64,000 bases of DNA, taken from assembly GCF_016107575.1 (NCBI RefSeq), contig NZ_JABAST010000001.1:1-64000 (forward strand). Reading direction: 5' to 3'. The notes under the pieces are model-generated. The model worked only from the letters and a program-made list of their open reading frames with translations, did no database searches and had not been told where the DNA came from. The position numbers and the translations under genes are program-made. The DNA comes from Psychrobacter faecalis. GTDB taxonomy: Bacteria; Pseudomonadota; Gammaproteobacteria; Pseudomonadales; Moraxellaceae. Positions 19,096 to 28,532 of the stretch are shown here, piece after piece; the stretch's first letter is position 1, and the number at the start of each line of letters is the position of its first letter.

Positions 19096-19581
19096 CTAAC
19101 GACAATGCTCTAGTAAATACTCGCGTAAAGATTTTCCATCCTCATCTAGGATGACATCCGTCACTTGGCAAGCCACGTCATTATCAACGCTCTTACATGA
19201 CAGTTCATAATACACATCATCGCCTTGTGCCAAGCTGACTTGCACCAATCCTTGCTCGGTCACTGCAAACTGCTTATCTTGCTCATAATCAGGATCTTGC
19301 GAATTCCATAAAACATCATAACCAATATGACAAGACATTTGCTCTCTAGCAAAATAATCCCGCTCAAGCTGCATGGCCGCTTTTAGCTCTGGGCTGCCAT
19401 ATTGGTGCAAAACCACTGGATAATCTTGACCCTGATTATCCACATCTTGCTGGTACATATCTGCGATGGTCGTGACTTTCATGGCAAACGTCGTCTGCAA
19501 GGCTTCTGTTAGATTGGCGGTCGCAGACATGGCAAAAGACCCTATGATTAACATCATGATAGAAAATATGGTTTTCTGCAT
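19096..19581 (-). CDS. secreted protein of unknown function
   Basis: 161 residues. The N terminus (MQKTIFSIMMLIIGSFAMSATA) is a signal peptide with a likely cut after SATA. A longer frame begins at 19593, but its ATG forms part of the GGAGAG that is the ribosome-binding site of ATG 19581. The mature part is acidic with four cysteines, probably two disulfides in the periplasm. No family recognised with certainty; the size and layout resemble small periplasmic proteins of the DUF3828 type. Confidence 0.6.
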   Translation of the reverse strand: MQKTIFSIMMLIIGSFAMSATANLTEALQTTFAMKVTTIADMYQQDVDNQGQDYPVVLHQYGSPELKAAMQLERDYFAREQMSCHIGYDVLWNSQDPDYEQDKQFAVTEQGLVQVSLAQGDDVYYELSCKSVDNDVACQVTDVILDEDGKSLREYLLEHCR

Positions 19582-19835
19582 GGCGCTCTCCATCGGCTAC
19601 GACTTATGATGTATTATATTCGTAAATAAGAATATAAACTATCATTTTACGCTATTATTATGTCAATTAAGCTTTTAAACCAAAACCCCGTTTACACAGC
19701 AACATTATCAACTTTGGGCAGTTATGAGTACTATTGATAAATAATCGCTACTGATAAGCGAACACCGATGTAAACCAGTAATGACCTAGGTTTCAAGCTA
19801 TTCTAATTTTAATAAGCTACGATAAGGATATTTTT

Positions 19836-20510
19836 ATGATGTCATCATCTCGTTTTAATATTTTTCAGTCAGGTTTGTATAAATTAACCATTGCTGCGTG
19901 CTTTGCTTCCATACTTGTTACGACCGGCTGCTCATCTTCCGCTGAGTCTAGCGTCAAAATACCCAGCCAACAAAATGGCAACACCTCAGCCCCCGTTATC
20001 TCCGATATGAACCAGCAAACGCTCAGGCAGCAAGCTTTACGTATCCAGCGTGCCCTAGCGAACAACGACTTTGCGCGCATTACCAACGACATTCATCCGA
20101 CGCGCGGCGTGCGTTTTTCCATGTATGCCTATGTGCGCCCTGAGACTGATAAAGTCTTTAGCCGCGAGCAATTCGCGCAGTACTTACAACAAGCCAAAAT
20201 CCGCTTTACTTGGGGTGAACGTGATGGGTCTGGTGAGCCGTTAGTGATTCCGCTCCCAGAATACTTGGAAACGTGGGTCGATGGCGATACCTATAACAAT
20301 GCCAGTATCAGCATTAATGAGTTTAAGCACAGCGGCAATATGATTAATAATTTAAAGGAAGTTTATCCCAATTCCGAGTTTGTTGAGTTTTATCATAAAG
20401 GCTCAGAACAATACTCTGGTATAGATTGGCGTATCCTGCGCTTGGTGTTTGATGAGTACCAAGGCAAACGCTATTTGGTCGCTATCGTCAATGAGCAATG
20501 GACGGTTTAA
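19836..20510 (+). CDS. lipoprotein of unknown function
   Basis: 224 residues. Basic start, hydrophobic stretch and lipobox LVTTGC (Cys at about 32) mark a lipoprotein. The next 25 residues are a Ser/Asn-rich linker, then a compact domain from about 62 on with RIQRALANNDFARITNDIHP and WRILRLVFDE near the end, a layout seen in NTF2-like or DUF-type lipoproteins. Residue +2 is Ser, consistent with outer-membrane sorting. The start follows AAGGA. It is followed by a terminator, so monocistronic. Function unknown. Confidence 0.75.
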   Translation: MMSSSRFNIFQSGLYKLTIAACFASILVTTGCSSSAESSVKIPSQQNGNTSAPVISDMNQQTLRQQALRIQRALANNDFARITNDIHPTRGVRFSMYAYVRPETDKVFSREQFAQYLQQAKIRFTWGERDGSGEPLVIPLPEYLETWVDGDTYNNASISINEFKHSGNMINNLKEVYPNSEFVEFYHKGSEQYSGIDWRILRLVFDEYQGKRYLVAIVNEQWTV

Positions 20511-20560
20511 ATATTTTTATCTGCAAAAACAGATATTTACACCTATAAAAGATAATAAGA

Positions 20561-20588
20561 GGCAGTGTGATTAAATCAATACACTGCC
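20561..20588 (+). terminator. terminator behind the lipoprotein gene
   Basis: Perfect 8-base arms GGCAGTGT and ACACTGCC with a 12-base loop, followed by CTTTTCAT. Confidence 0.65.
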
Positions 20589-20659
20589 CTTTTCATCTGT
20601 TTTCTAAGCTATTAAACCGATAATTAAGACATTAGCGACTGAAAAATCCGTAAAAATAC

Positions 20660-21088
20660 TTATAAACTGAGCAAACATTGATGATTTTTATAGATCATAT
20701 AGAAGGTAGTAGCAGTACTCTTATTCTCTTTGCTTTCATATACTGGATAATCATATGCTTCCTCAAAAACACCCTTATAACTATCTAGTTTATCCATGCC
20801 TTTTGTCGTTAAATCTGCTTTGTTGTTTATGTTCATTAAATGATAAATGTCACTATAATCAACCCCTTTTTGTCTCATCTCCATAATATTGAAAGCAAAA
20901 GCTGACTGAGTTGAACAGAAATCTTCATTATTATCAGGTATGTTTTTGACTTTATCGAGTGTTGAATCTATATATAATCCTAATTCTTGCAGCTCTTTAG
21001 GATACTGTGAGGGCTCGTTGATAGCATATGCTGTATGTGTTATCAATAAAGCATAAATTAAAATTAGCAATTTTTTCATGAAATTCAT
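20660..21088 (-). CDS. small secreted protein of unknown function
   Basis: About 142 residues from the ATG at 21088. The start MNFMKKLLILIYALLITHTAYA is a signal peptide. The frame extends upstream to 21139, but that part lies ahead of the signal peptide and carries no ribosome-binding site. Two cysteines (DFCST and HQCLL) could form a disulfide. No family recognised. It is 51 bases downstream of the MtfA-like gene on the same strand and may be co-transcribed. Confidence 0.55.
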   Translation of the reverse strand: MNFMKKLLILIYALLITHTAYAINEPSQYPKELQELGLYIDSTLDKVKNIPDNNEDFCSTQSAFAFNIMEMRQKGVDYSDIYHLMNINNKADLTTKGMDKLDSYKGVFEEAYDYPVYESKENKSTATTFYMIYKNHQCLLSL

Positions 21089-21139
21089 ATTCTCGTAAGT
21101 ATGGTTTTTTCTAATCGCTTTTACCAAGACACCTTTCAT

Positions 21140-21883
21140 TCAAAGCGGCGTTTGGCGAAAAAACTTCACCATTATGTCGTAAATATCAGGATAAGCATCA
21201 ATCAGCTTTTGCGGCGTCTCAAAAAATACCTCACTGAGTACCGCAAAAAACTCCGCAGGATTGGTCGCGCCATAACGGTCGAGACCTGATTTATGATGGC
21301 TTTGAAAATCCTCAAAGTCGCGGCTCATAATTTCAGTCCAGTGCGCAGGATCCATATCGGGTTGTAGCGGCGGAAAGCCATTGGCACGACCATTTAGCAT
21401 ATCAAGCTTATGGACAAACTCATGAATGACCACGTTGTGACCATCGCGCTCGCCTGAGTGTTTGGCATCCTTCCATGACAGAATGACAGGCCCGCGCAGC
21501 CACGCTTCTCCGCTACGGTGCTGACTGCCCTCATGGACAATCCCCAACTCATCGACGGTGGTGGTTTCGCTTTTGTAAGAACCTGGATAAATAATAATGG
21601 CCGACCAGCCAGCGTACCACTCAAGGCTTAGGTTTAAAATAGGCAGGCAAGCTTGTAAGGCGATAGATTGCTTGACCGCATCGGTAATCTCGAAACCCTG
21701 TGCGCCAGTAATCGACTTACCCGCCAAAAACAACGTCGCCAGCTCAAACAAGCGTGTTAGCTCATCCTCGTTTAGCCTATCAAGTATCACAATACGCTTA
21801 GCCGCTTTCAGCCAGTCAGCATGGGTAAACTCGCTGTTGCCCAATATGCGCTGCTCGCGCCAGTCTTTTATGATGCTAAACAT
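21140..21883 (-). CDS. mtfA: MtfA-family zinc peptidase
   Basis: 247 residues, the DUF980/MtfA family (E. coli MtfA 265). The gluzincin motif HEFVH lies at residues 154-158 (HEFVHKLD), with a downstream NPAEFFAVLSEVFFE helix giving the third ligand Glu. Other family blocks: WYAGWSAIIIYPGSY and GPVILSW. In E. coli MtfA binds the repressor Mlc and so modulates glucose PTS expression, and has aminopeptidase activity. Whether that link exists here is doubtful, since the host appears to oxidise glucose through gcd. The start follows AAAGGAAATC. Confidence 0.9.
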   Translation of the reverse strand: MFSIIKDWREQRILGNSEFTHADWLKAAKRIVILDRLNEDELTRLFELATLFLAGKSITGAQGFEITDAVKQSIALQACLPILNLSLEWYAGWSAIIIYPGSYKSETTTVDELGIVHEGSQHRSGEAWLRGPVILSWKDAKHSGERDGHNVVIHEFVHKLDMLNGRANGFPPLQPDMDPAHWTEIMSRDFEDFQSHHKSGLDRYGATNPAEFFAVLSEVFFETPQKLIDAYPDIYDIMVKFFRQTPL

Positions 21884-21979
21884 AGTGGATTTCCTTTAAT
21901 TTTGTCGTTAGACTGTGATTTTTATTATTGGTGTTATGCGTTTTAAGGGGTTAAGTGATGCTGACAATAAGTCTGTTTA

Positions 21980-22972
21980 TCAAGATTCTAACGACAGCAT
22001 ATTCATAATCAATTTAATCAAGGTTTCTTTTTGGTTGGGGTCAGATTCAGCGACCAACAAGGTTAATGCGGCAAGCCCCGTGTTATTAATAACCATGTCA
22101 CCTTTATCATTGAGCAGTCGATTATTACGATGCAGAAAATCCACAAACAAAAAAGCGCCGCTGCGTTTATTGCCATCGGTAAAGGGATGGTTTTTGACCA
22201 TAAAGTACAGCAGATGCGCCGCTTTACTCTCGATGGTCGGGTATGCAGGCGCGCCAAACACCGTCTGCTCTAAAGTACCTAGCACGCTGTCCAAACCATC
22301 ACCGCGAGGCTTAGCAAATAGCTCAGTCGCCTCACCTCTATCTATCAGCTGCGCTTTCAAATCTGTCAGCGCTGCCATCGCCTCAGTTGGACTGGGTAAG
22401 ATACCGCCCTCTTGCCCGGCCGGATCGTCAAGCAACCCTTCATCATAGCGCTGTAACCATAAGAATGTCTGTGTATAACGGCTGATAATCTCAACCAAGC
22501 CGCGTCCTTCATCAGTTTTAAGCTCAGGACTTTGCGCGGTTTTTCGAATTAAATTCAATGCTTGTTGTAGCTCGCTTGAGTTTTTATCAAAGCGCGCTTG
22601 ATTGAGCGTGTAGCCTTGAACCAAGTATTCACGTAGGCGCTGCGTTGCCCAGCGTCTAAACTGCACACCTTGGGGAGATTTGATGCGATAACCCACTGAG
22701 ATAACCACATCTAAGTCATAAAACGTCACAGGGCGATCAGAATTTGCAATATGCATTTTTTGCATATTGCTTTTTTCAGCAATCTCTTCATCGTTTATAG
22801 CATTGGCAATATGACGCGAAATCACTGATTGGTCACGACCAAACAACTCGGTCATTTGTGCTTGCGTGAGCCAAACAGTCTCTTGCTCGAAGCGAACGTC
22901 TACCTGCGCCTCTCCATCAGCGCTTTCATAAATCTCTACTTTTGCTGTTTTATCATTCGTCGCATCAGTCAT
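21980..22972 (-). CDS. RhuM-family protein with C-terminal Fic/Doc domain
   Basis: 330 residues. Residues about 10-120 are the RhuM (virulence RhuM, PF13310-type) region: FEQETVWLTQAQMTELFGRDQSVISRHI-like HTH and the block YRIKSPQGVQFRRWATQRLREY. Residues about 155-330 are a Fic/Doc domain with the motif HPFTDGNKR at 262-270, intact for AMP- or phospho-transfer. No antitoxin gene or inhibitory helix motif was recognised. Such proteins are sporadically distributed, mostly in accessory DNA. The start follows TTAAGGAAA. Substrate unknown. Confidence 0.88.
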   Translation of the reverse strand: MTDATNDKTAKVEIYESADGEAQVDVRFEQETVWLTQAQMTELFGRDQSVISRHIANAINDEEIAEKSNMQKMHIANSDRPVTFYDLDVVISVGYRIKSPQGVQFRRWATQRLREYLVQGYTLNQARFDKNSSELQQALNLIRKTAQSPELKTDEGRGLVEIISRYTQTFLWLQRYDEGLLDDPAGQEGGILPSPTEAMAALTDLKAQLIDRGEATELFAKPRGDGLDSVLGTLEQTVFGAPAYPTIESKAAHLLYFMVKNHPFTDGNKRSGAFLFVDFLHRNNRLLNDKGDMVINNTGLAALTLLVAESDPNQKETLIKLIMNMLSLES

Positions 22973-23057
22973 CTTGGTTTTTCCTTAACTTAATATACGC
23001 GATTATGCTCAATTCATAAATCATACAGCGACTGCGTGACAGAGTACATAACAATGA

Positions 23058-24059
23058 CTATTCTGTGCCTGTGCTTGGAGTATCTCGCGGCGTATAACCG
23101 AAATGCTGCTTATAAATGCGTGAAAAGTAACCTTGGTCGCCATAACCGACCCTATGCGCCACTTCATCGATGGTTACATAGCTTTTGGTTTTTAAAATAT
23201 GATTGGCCTGCTTTAAACGTAGCTCTTTTACCCATTCTGAAAAACTATAGGGCAACTCAGCAAACAGCTTATGCAAGTATCTGACCGATATATGACAAGC
23301 AGCAGCGACCATTGCTGGAGTCAAAGCAGGGTTTTCTAGGTGCAAATAGACGTAATGCTCGATGCGCTTTAGGTGTACCGACTGTATGGACGAGCTGCTA
23401 CTCATCATCACCTCTTTCGGGGCGCTCAATGTCAATACAATAAGGTTAAGCAGCTGCTGCTCTAGGATTTTAATCTCTAAAGCCGCCAATCTATGCTGCT
23501 GAATCAGCTCTAATATCTGTCTGATTTGAAAAACCAGCAACCTGCCAGCCCCTTCATCAATAGACAGGCTACGGGCAAACTGCCGCTCTATCGTACCCAT
23601 TTGCGGGCTTAATAGCGCTAATGGCACTTTAATCACATATAACGATACTTCTTGCAGATGATAAAACTTGTAAGGTAAGTTTGATAATTCAATAAAAAAC
23701 TGACCCGGGTTTGAGATTAATTGGCGGTTTTTTTGCGCAAAACGAACGCTACCAGTAACAGGAAAGGTGATTAAAATACTGTCGTCGCTACGGTTATTAC
23801 TGTTGCCGTGACTAGACTGATTGCTTGCTAAGCTGCGTTTATAATATACGGTATTGGCATGATAATGCGATACGCCGATATCCAAAAGCTTGGCGTGTTG
23901 CAAGTAACCAGAAAACTGACTTGGTTGGCGAAAGCTGACATTGAGATCAAAATAGGTGTCATTGATGGTGCGCTTCCAATCAAACGCGTCTAACGTTTGA
24001 GGAGCGCTTATCGGAGGCGTTGAAGGTAACCATAAGGAAGGAGGTAATTTTGCATTCAT
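23058..24059 (-). CDS. AraC-family transcriptional regulator
   Basis: 333 residues. N-terminal AraC-binding-like ligand domain (residues about 20-200, with FPVTGSVRFAQ and FIELSNLPYKFYH) and C-terminal double HTH from about 230 (AAACHISVRYLHKLFAE, then IDEVAHRVGYGDQGYFSRIYKQHFGYTP). It lies directly behind hyuA on the same strand but separated from it by a strong terminator and has its own 170-base leader. Regulation of the hydantoinase genes is an inference from position. Confidence 0.82.
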   Translation of the reverse strand: MNAKLPPSLWLPSTPPISAPQTLDAFDWKRTINDTYFDLNVSFRQPSQFSGYLQHAKLLDIGVSHYHANTVYYKRSLASNQSSHGNSNNRSDDSILITFPVTGSVRFAQKNRQLISNPGQFFIELSNLPYKFYHLQEVSLYVIKVPLALLSPQMGTIERQFARSLSIDEGAGRLLVFQIRQILELIQQHRLAALEIKILEQQLLNLIVLTLSAPKEVMMSSSSSIQSVHLKRIEHYVYLHLENPALTPAMVAAACHISVRYLHKLFAELPYSFSEWVKELRLKQANHILKTKSYVTIDEVAHRVGYGDQGYFSRIYKQHFGYTPRDTPSTGTE

Positions 24060-24214
24060 CCTTGAATACTCTGTATGTAAAAATAGCTATCACAAAATTG
24101 ATAGGCATTTAGGTATCATGCCAGCTAATAAAATGTCGTTCTCCTTTATATCATACCTGTATGACGACTGGATTTCTAAATATGATACCTACTAAATATG
24201 ATATAAAAAACAAA

Positions 24215-24245
24215 ATCAGGCATTAAATGAGATTTAATGCCTGAT
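24215..24245 (-). terminator. strong terminator behind hyuA
   Basis: Perfect 14-base arms (ATCAGGCATTAAAT and its complement) around a 3-base loop, followed on the minus strand by TTTGTTTTTTAT. Confidence 0.8.
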
Positions 24246-24284
24246 GGGAAGTTTATAAGGTTATAGTGATAAAAGAACAGTAAG

Positions 24285-26366
24285 CTAAGCCGCTTTGGTC
24301 AGCTTATAAGTGCCCGTTTCATGCAATTCTGCTCGCCAGCCTTTTTTAATCACAATCGTGGTGGTTGGCTCTTGAATAAGCGCCGGACCTGCAATCAATG
24401 CTCCTGCACCAAATTCCTCACCATTATAAATAGGCGTATCAATCCATTCGTATTCTTGATCCATGATCATCTCACGGCTACCGACTTGCGCTTGACTGAC
24501 ATCACCTTGTTGCTTAGCAAGCTCTGGTAGCTTGGGCTTACTGATTTTACCGATGACAGCGACTTCGATATTGACCAGCTCGACCTTGTTGTCACACTCA
24601 TCATAAGTATAAAGCTCTTTATGACGGTGATGGAAGGCTTCCAAAATCGTTTGCACGCTATCGACATCAAGCTTGCCATTGGGTATCAGCACATTACACT
24701 CATGCACCTGCCCGACGTAGCGCATCTCCATGGTACGCTCGATGATGATATCATCTTCTGCAAAGCCATCTTCTAACAGCTTTTGTACGCCTAGGCTTTC
24801 TAGCTCGTGTAAGGTAGCATTAAGCGACTGTAGCTCTGAATCTGGCGCAATAATCATCATCTGCGTGGCAAGATAGTTATATTTAATATCAGAGATGATT
24901 TGACCAAAGGCGCAGAGACATGAGGCAATCTTTGGTATCAAGATAGTACCAATCCCCATCTCTTCTGCCAAATCAACAATATGCATACCACCTGCGCCGC
25001 CGGCACAGATAAGGGCAAAGTCGCGAGGGTCATAGCCTTTTTCAATGGTAATACGGCGAATCCCATTTGCCATGTTTTGATTGACGATGGCACTGATACC
25101 AAAGGCGGCATGTGCCAATTCAATCTTTAATGGATCGGCGATATGTTTTTGTACCGCTTGCAGCGCTTTGTCTTTATCCAAAGTCACGCAGCCGCCTAAC
25201 ACGGCATCTGGCTCAAGATAGCCTAACACCAGATTGGCATCGGTGACCGTTGGCAACTCACCGCCTTTACCATAAGAAGCTGGACCTGGGGTCGCGCCAG
25301 CACTTTGCGGCCCTACCTCTAACATACCAAAATTATTCACATGACCAATAGAGCCGCCGCCTGCGCCCAGCGTTTCGACATGAATCATCGGCACGCCAAT
25401 ACGATTGCGTAAAAAATCAATATCACGGTTTAGGCTGGTTCGGCCAGATTTGGCCATCGTGATGTCAAAAGACGTACCGCCCATATCAACGGTGATAATG
25501 TTATCAATGCCAAAGGCGCTGGCAATATACAGTCCTGCTTGCGGTGCTGATGCCGGTCCTGAGTTGATGGCATTAACCGCCCGTTCGCGCATGATGTTAC
25601 CGACCGCAAGCCCGCCATTCGACTGAAAGTAACGAACAGGCTGCTCAGCGCCGAGCGCCTTAAAGTAATCATCAATCTTATGTACATAAGACGCCATAAC
25701 GGGGCTTAAATAGGCATTGACCAATGTCGTTGAGGTACGCGTATATTCCTTAATCTGCGGATATACTTCACTACCGCAGCAGACAAACACCCCCGGCATG
25801 TGCTGCTCAATCAGCTCTTTGGCACGCTGTTCGTGCTCGGTATTACGGATAGACCACACAAAAGAGATGGCAACCGCTTGCACGTCTTGCTGTTTTAACA
25901 CTTCAATCGCATCGAGGATATCTTGCTCATTTAACGGCTCGTGTTCGCTGCCGTCTGCCAAGATACGACCACGGATAGGAAAGCGGCGGTCACGCGTAGC
26001 AATTTGTGGTGCCGGCGGGTAACTGGCATCATAGCGGTGTCCTTCTTCTTTGTGCCCTAAGCGTATCTCGATACTGTCTTCATGTCCTTTGGTACATAGC
26101 AATCCTACTTTTACGCCCGTCATCTGAATCAACGCATTTAGTGCGACGGTCGTACCATTTATGCACAAATCGCAGGCTTGAATGATGTCCTCGATAGGAC
26201 GGTTAAACTTGTTGGCAATTTGCTGGAGACCATTGGCAATGGCTAAGGTGCCATCCTCTGGGGTCGATGGCGCTTTAAACAGATGAATGTCACCGGTTTT
26301 TTCTGCCAAGACAAAATCTGTAAAAGTCCCGCCAGCATCAACGCCAATACGAAAATCGTTGTTCAT
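24285..26366 (-). CDS. hyuA: hydantoinase/oxoprolinase subunit A
   Basis: 693 residues, the ATP-grasp-like actin-fold HyuA family. N-terminal phosphate loop GVDAGGTFTDF, later VDMGGTSFDITM and the GAGGGSIGHV block, then GAGGMHIVDLAEE. With HyuB it makes an ATP-dependent ring-opening enzyme such as N-methylhydantoinase, 5-oxoprolinase or acetone carboxylase-like enzyme; the exact substrate cannot be read from sequence. It is 40 bases behind hyuB and starts after AAGGATGACTT. Confidence 0.9.
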   Translation of the reverse strand: MNNDFRIGVDAGGTFTDFVLAEKTGDIHLFKAPSTPEDGTLAIANGLQQIANKFNRPIEDIIQACDLCINGTTVALNALIQMTGVKVGLLCTKGHEDSIEIRLGHKEEGHRYDASYPPAPQIATRDRRFPIRGRILADGSEHEPLNEQDILDAIEVLKQQDVQAVAISFVWSIRNTEHEQRAKELIEQHMPGVFVCCGSEVYPQIKEYTRTSTTLVNAYLSPVMASYVHKIDDYFKALGAEQPVRYFQSNGGLAVGNIMRERAVNAINSGPASAPQAGLYIASAFGIDNIITVDMGGTSFDITMAKSGRTSLNRDIDFLRNRIGVPMIHVETLGAGGGSIGHVNNFGMLEVGPQSAGATPGPASYGKGGELPTVTDANLVLGYLEPDAVLGGCVTLDKDKALQAVQKHIADPLKIELAHAAFGISAIVNQNMANGIRRITIEKGYDPRDFALICAGGAGGMHIVDLAEEMGIGTILIPKIASCLCAFGQIISDIKYNYLATQMMIIAPDSELQSLNATLHELESLGVQKLLEDGFAEDDIIIERTMEMRYVGQVHECNVLIPNGKLDVDSVQTILEAFHHRHKELYTYDECDNKVELVNIEVAVIGKISKPKLPELAKQQGDVSQAQVGSREMIMDQEYEWIDTPIYNGEEFGAGALIAGPALIQEPTTTIVIKKGWRAELHETGTYKLTKAA

Positions 26367-26406
26367 AAGTCATCCTTAACTCAATCATGAAAGTTCAATG
26401 TGTGTT

Positions 26407-28170
26407 TTATGCGGTTATCTGGCGGCGTAAGTAATCAGTCTCAGCTTCATTTAGCGTCAAAGTTTCTGGGTCAAGTACCACACCGTATTCAATCTTTGCC
26501 GCAGCAATTGAGATAATCCTTTCTTTTACATCCTTGATGACCGCTTGAATATCGCGATCAAATGAGCTGCCGTAACCGCCGCCACCCGGGTTGATATTGC
26601 GCGCGCGTTCACCCGGCGTGATTTCCGTAACGGTGTTTTTTCTATATAAGTCCGTTTGCCCGTCTTTATGTAGTATCTCTAGACGCCCAACTTTGAGCTC
26701 AGGTGAGATTTGTTCCGCGCCGCCGGCGCCCATAGTAGGATGCTGGCGACCTTCGCCAAAGGCAATAACCGTCATAGTATGGTCTAATGGCTCAACTTCC
26801 CAAACCGTACCACAACCGCCGCGGTACTCGCCTGCGCCGCCACTGTCTTCTGCCAAGCCATATTTATGGATTAAAATAGGATACTGGTACTCTAACAGCT
26901 CAATATCTCCCGAACTTAGCGCGCCAAAGCAGCTCAATGGCCCACAAGCGTGCCAGCCATCCATCTGCTGGGTGGCGCCGGCACCCGAGATAATCGATGC
27001 TAATATCATGGTGACGTATTGCTCGCCAGTTTTTGGGTCGATACCAGCAATATTAATCCCTGATGAATGCCCCCAAGACGCGGTAACGCGCTCAGGTGCT
27101 GCTGCTTCAAATGCCATACGTACCGCATCGGTTAAGGTTTCCATCGGTGTGGTTGTACAGTTAACATGCGGCGCAGGTTCTCTGGCATTACATAAGGTGC
27201 CATGCTCACCCAAATCAACGGTAACGCAGCGGTATAAACCTTCGTTATACGGCGGCTCTACTTGGGCAAACATCATTAGCCCAAGCAATACCCCAGACAT
27301 CGAGTTACCAGCATAAGAGTTGATAAAATAAGGGACTTGCGGCGGACTGGTGATTTTAATATGTACATCGCTGTCTTTGATGACAATGTCGGCGCTGATG
27401 GTCATATCACCCAAGCCATGACCTGAGTCTTCTAATACCGCCTCGCCATGATAATCGCCATCTGGGATAGACGAGATTAACGAGCGCATATGATGGTCAG
27501 CCATGCTCTTTAGCTCTTCAATCGCGCCACGTACCGTCTCAATGCCATATTTGTCTAGCAGCGCAATCATATTACGCTCGCCGACCGCGCACGCGCCGTA
27601 CTGGGCATTGAGATCGCCTTCTTGATTACGGCGTGAGCGCATATTGCTGTGCAGCAAATTAATGACGTCATGGCGTTTGACGCCTTTTTCCCAAAGCTTA
27701 ATGGGCGGAATGCGTAAGCCTTCGGCATATATCTCTTTGGCATCGGGGTTATAGCCGGCTGGTACAGGGCCACCGATATCAGTGACATGACCTTTACAGA
27801 CCGTCCAAAAGACCAGCTCACCTTTATAAAACACCGGCTTATACATACAGCAATCTAGGATATGGCTGCCCATCATCACAGGGTCGTTATGATAAATGAC
27901 ATCGCCTTCATGAATGTCATCACCATAATATTCGGCGACGGCTTTCATGGCGGGCATCAGTGAGCCTAAATGAATGGGAATGTCTTGCCCTTGCAAAATC
28001 ATCTCAGGCAAATGATCAAACAGCGCATTACTATAGTCATGAGCTAAGTTAAAGACACTCGAACGAGCGGTTTTTTCTAAGGTGGTTGTCATCTCACGCT
28101 GCGCCGTTTCTAGGGCGCCACGTACGACAGACAAGGTAATGGGATCTATAGAAGGGTGAGCGTTGCTCAT
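26407..28170 (-). CDS. hyuB: hydantoinase/oxoprolinase subunit B
   Basis: 587 residues of the HyuB family. Typical blocks: DPITLSVVRGALETAQREM at the start, FNLAHDYSNALFDH, GDVIYHNDP, GHVTDIGGPVPAGYNP, and the C-terminal NPGGGGYG. It is the catalytic partner of HyuA. It starts behind a strong AAGGAG site. The amidohydrolase acts on cyclic amides such as hydantoins or 5-oxoproline. Confidence 0.9.
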   Translation of the reverse strand: MSNAHPSIDPITLSVVRGALETAQREMTTTLEKTARSSVFNLAHDYSNALFDHLPEMILQGQDIPIHLGSLMPAMKAVAEYYGDDIHEGDVIYHNDPVMMGSHILDCCMYKPVFYKGELVFWTVCKGHVTDIGGPVPAGYNPDAKEIYAEGLRIPPIKLWEKGVKRHDVINLLHSNMRSRRNQEGDLNAQYGACAVGERNMIALLDKYGIETVRGAIEELKSMADHHMRSLISSIPDGDYHGEAVLEDSGHGLGDMTISADIVIKDSDVHIKITSPPQVPYFINSYAGNSMSGVLLGLMMFAQVEPPYNEGLYRCVTVDLGEHGTLCNAREPAPHVNCTTTPMETLTDAVRMAFEAAAPERVTASWGHSSGINIAGIDPKTGEQYVTMILASIISGAGATQQMDGWHACGPLSCFGALSSGDIELLEYQYPILIHKYGLAEDSGGAGEYRGGCGTVWEVEPLDHTMTVIAFGEGRQHPTMGAGGAEQISPELKVGRLEILHKDGQTDLYRKNTVTEITPGERARNINPGGGGYGSSFDRDIQAVIKDVKERIISIAAAKIEYGVVLDPETLTLNEAETDYLRRQITA

Positions 28171-28532
28171 AAAAGACTCCTTGTCGAGAAATTTGGGTCA
28201 GAACAAGCGCATTTATATAGGCGAAATAAAAGAATATTCCGGTCTATATGACCATTTATCCTTACCTTTCAGCGTGCGCTTTATCTGGCTTATCATCTAT
28301 CCTAATGATCAAGCTTTTTCACTATAGCGAGGTTTTGGTCAAATAGATGGACTGTGCGTGCAGAGTTTTTGACTGTGAGTGTACAGATGTAACGATAAAT
28401 AGCCTGTTTTCATCTTTATCATAGTGGGATATAAAGCGTTCAGAATAGAAAAAGAGCAGTGCCTCACATATGAGGCATTGCTCTTTTTGTCTATTCTTAC
28501 TAACTCTATAGGAAGCTATAAGTTATTTACTA
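28171..28532. other. upstream region of hyuB and downstream region of the EamA gene
   Basis: About 360 bases without a coding frame. The left part should hold the hyuBA promoter; the right end contains the terminator at 28449-28488. No operator could be assigned. Confidence 0.5.
28449..28488 (-). terminator. terminator of the EamA-type exporter gene
   Basis: 18-base arms with one mismatch and a CATA loop, flanked by A5 on one side and T5 on the other, so it can also work in the other direction. Confidence 0.8.

Noticed and set aside
26591-27316. A 241-codon plus-strand open frame inside hyuB
   Set aside because: It lies antisense to the intact hyuB gene, has no ribosome-binding site and no recognisable protein features; it is a shadow of the coding strand.
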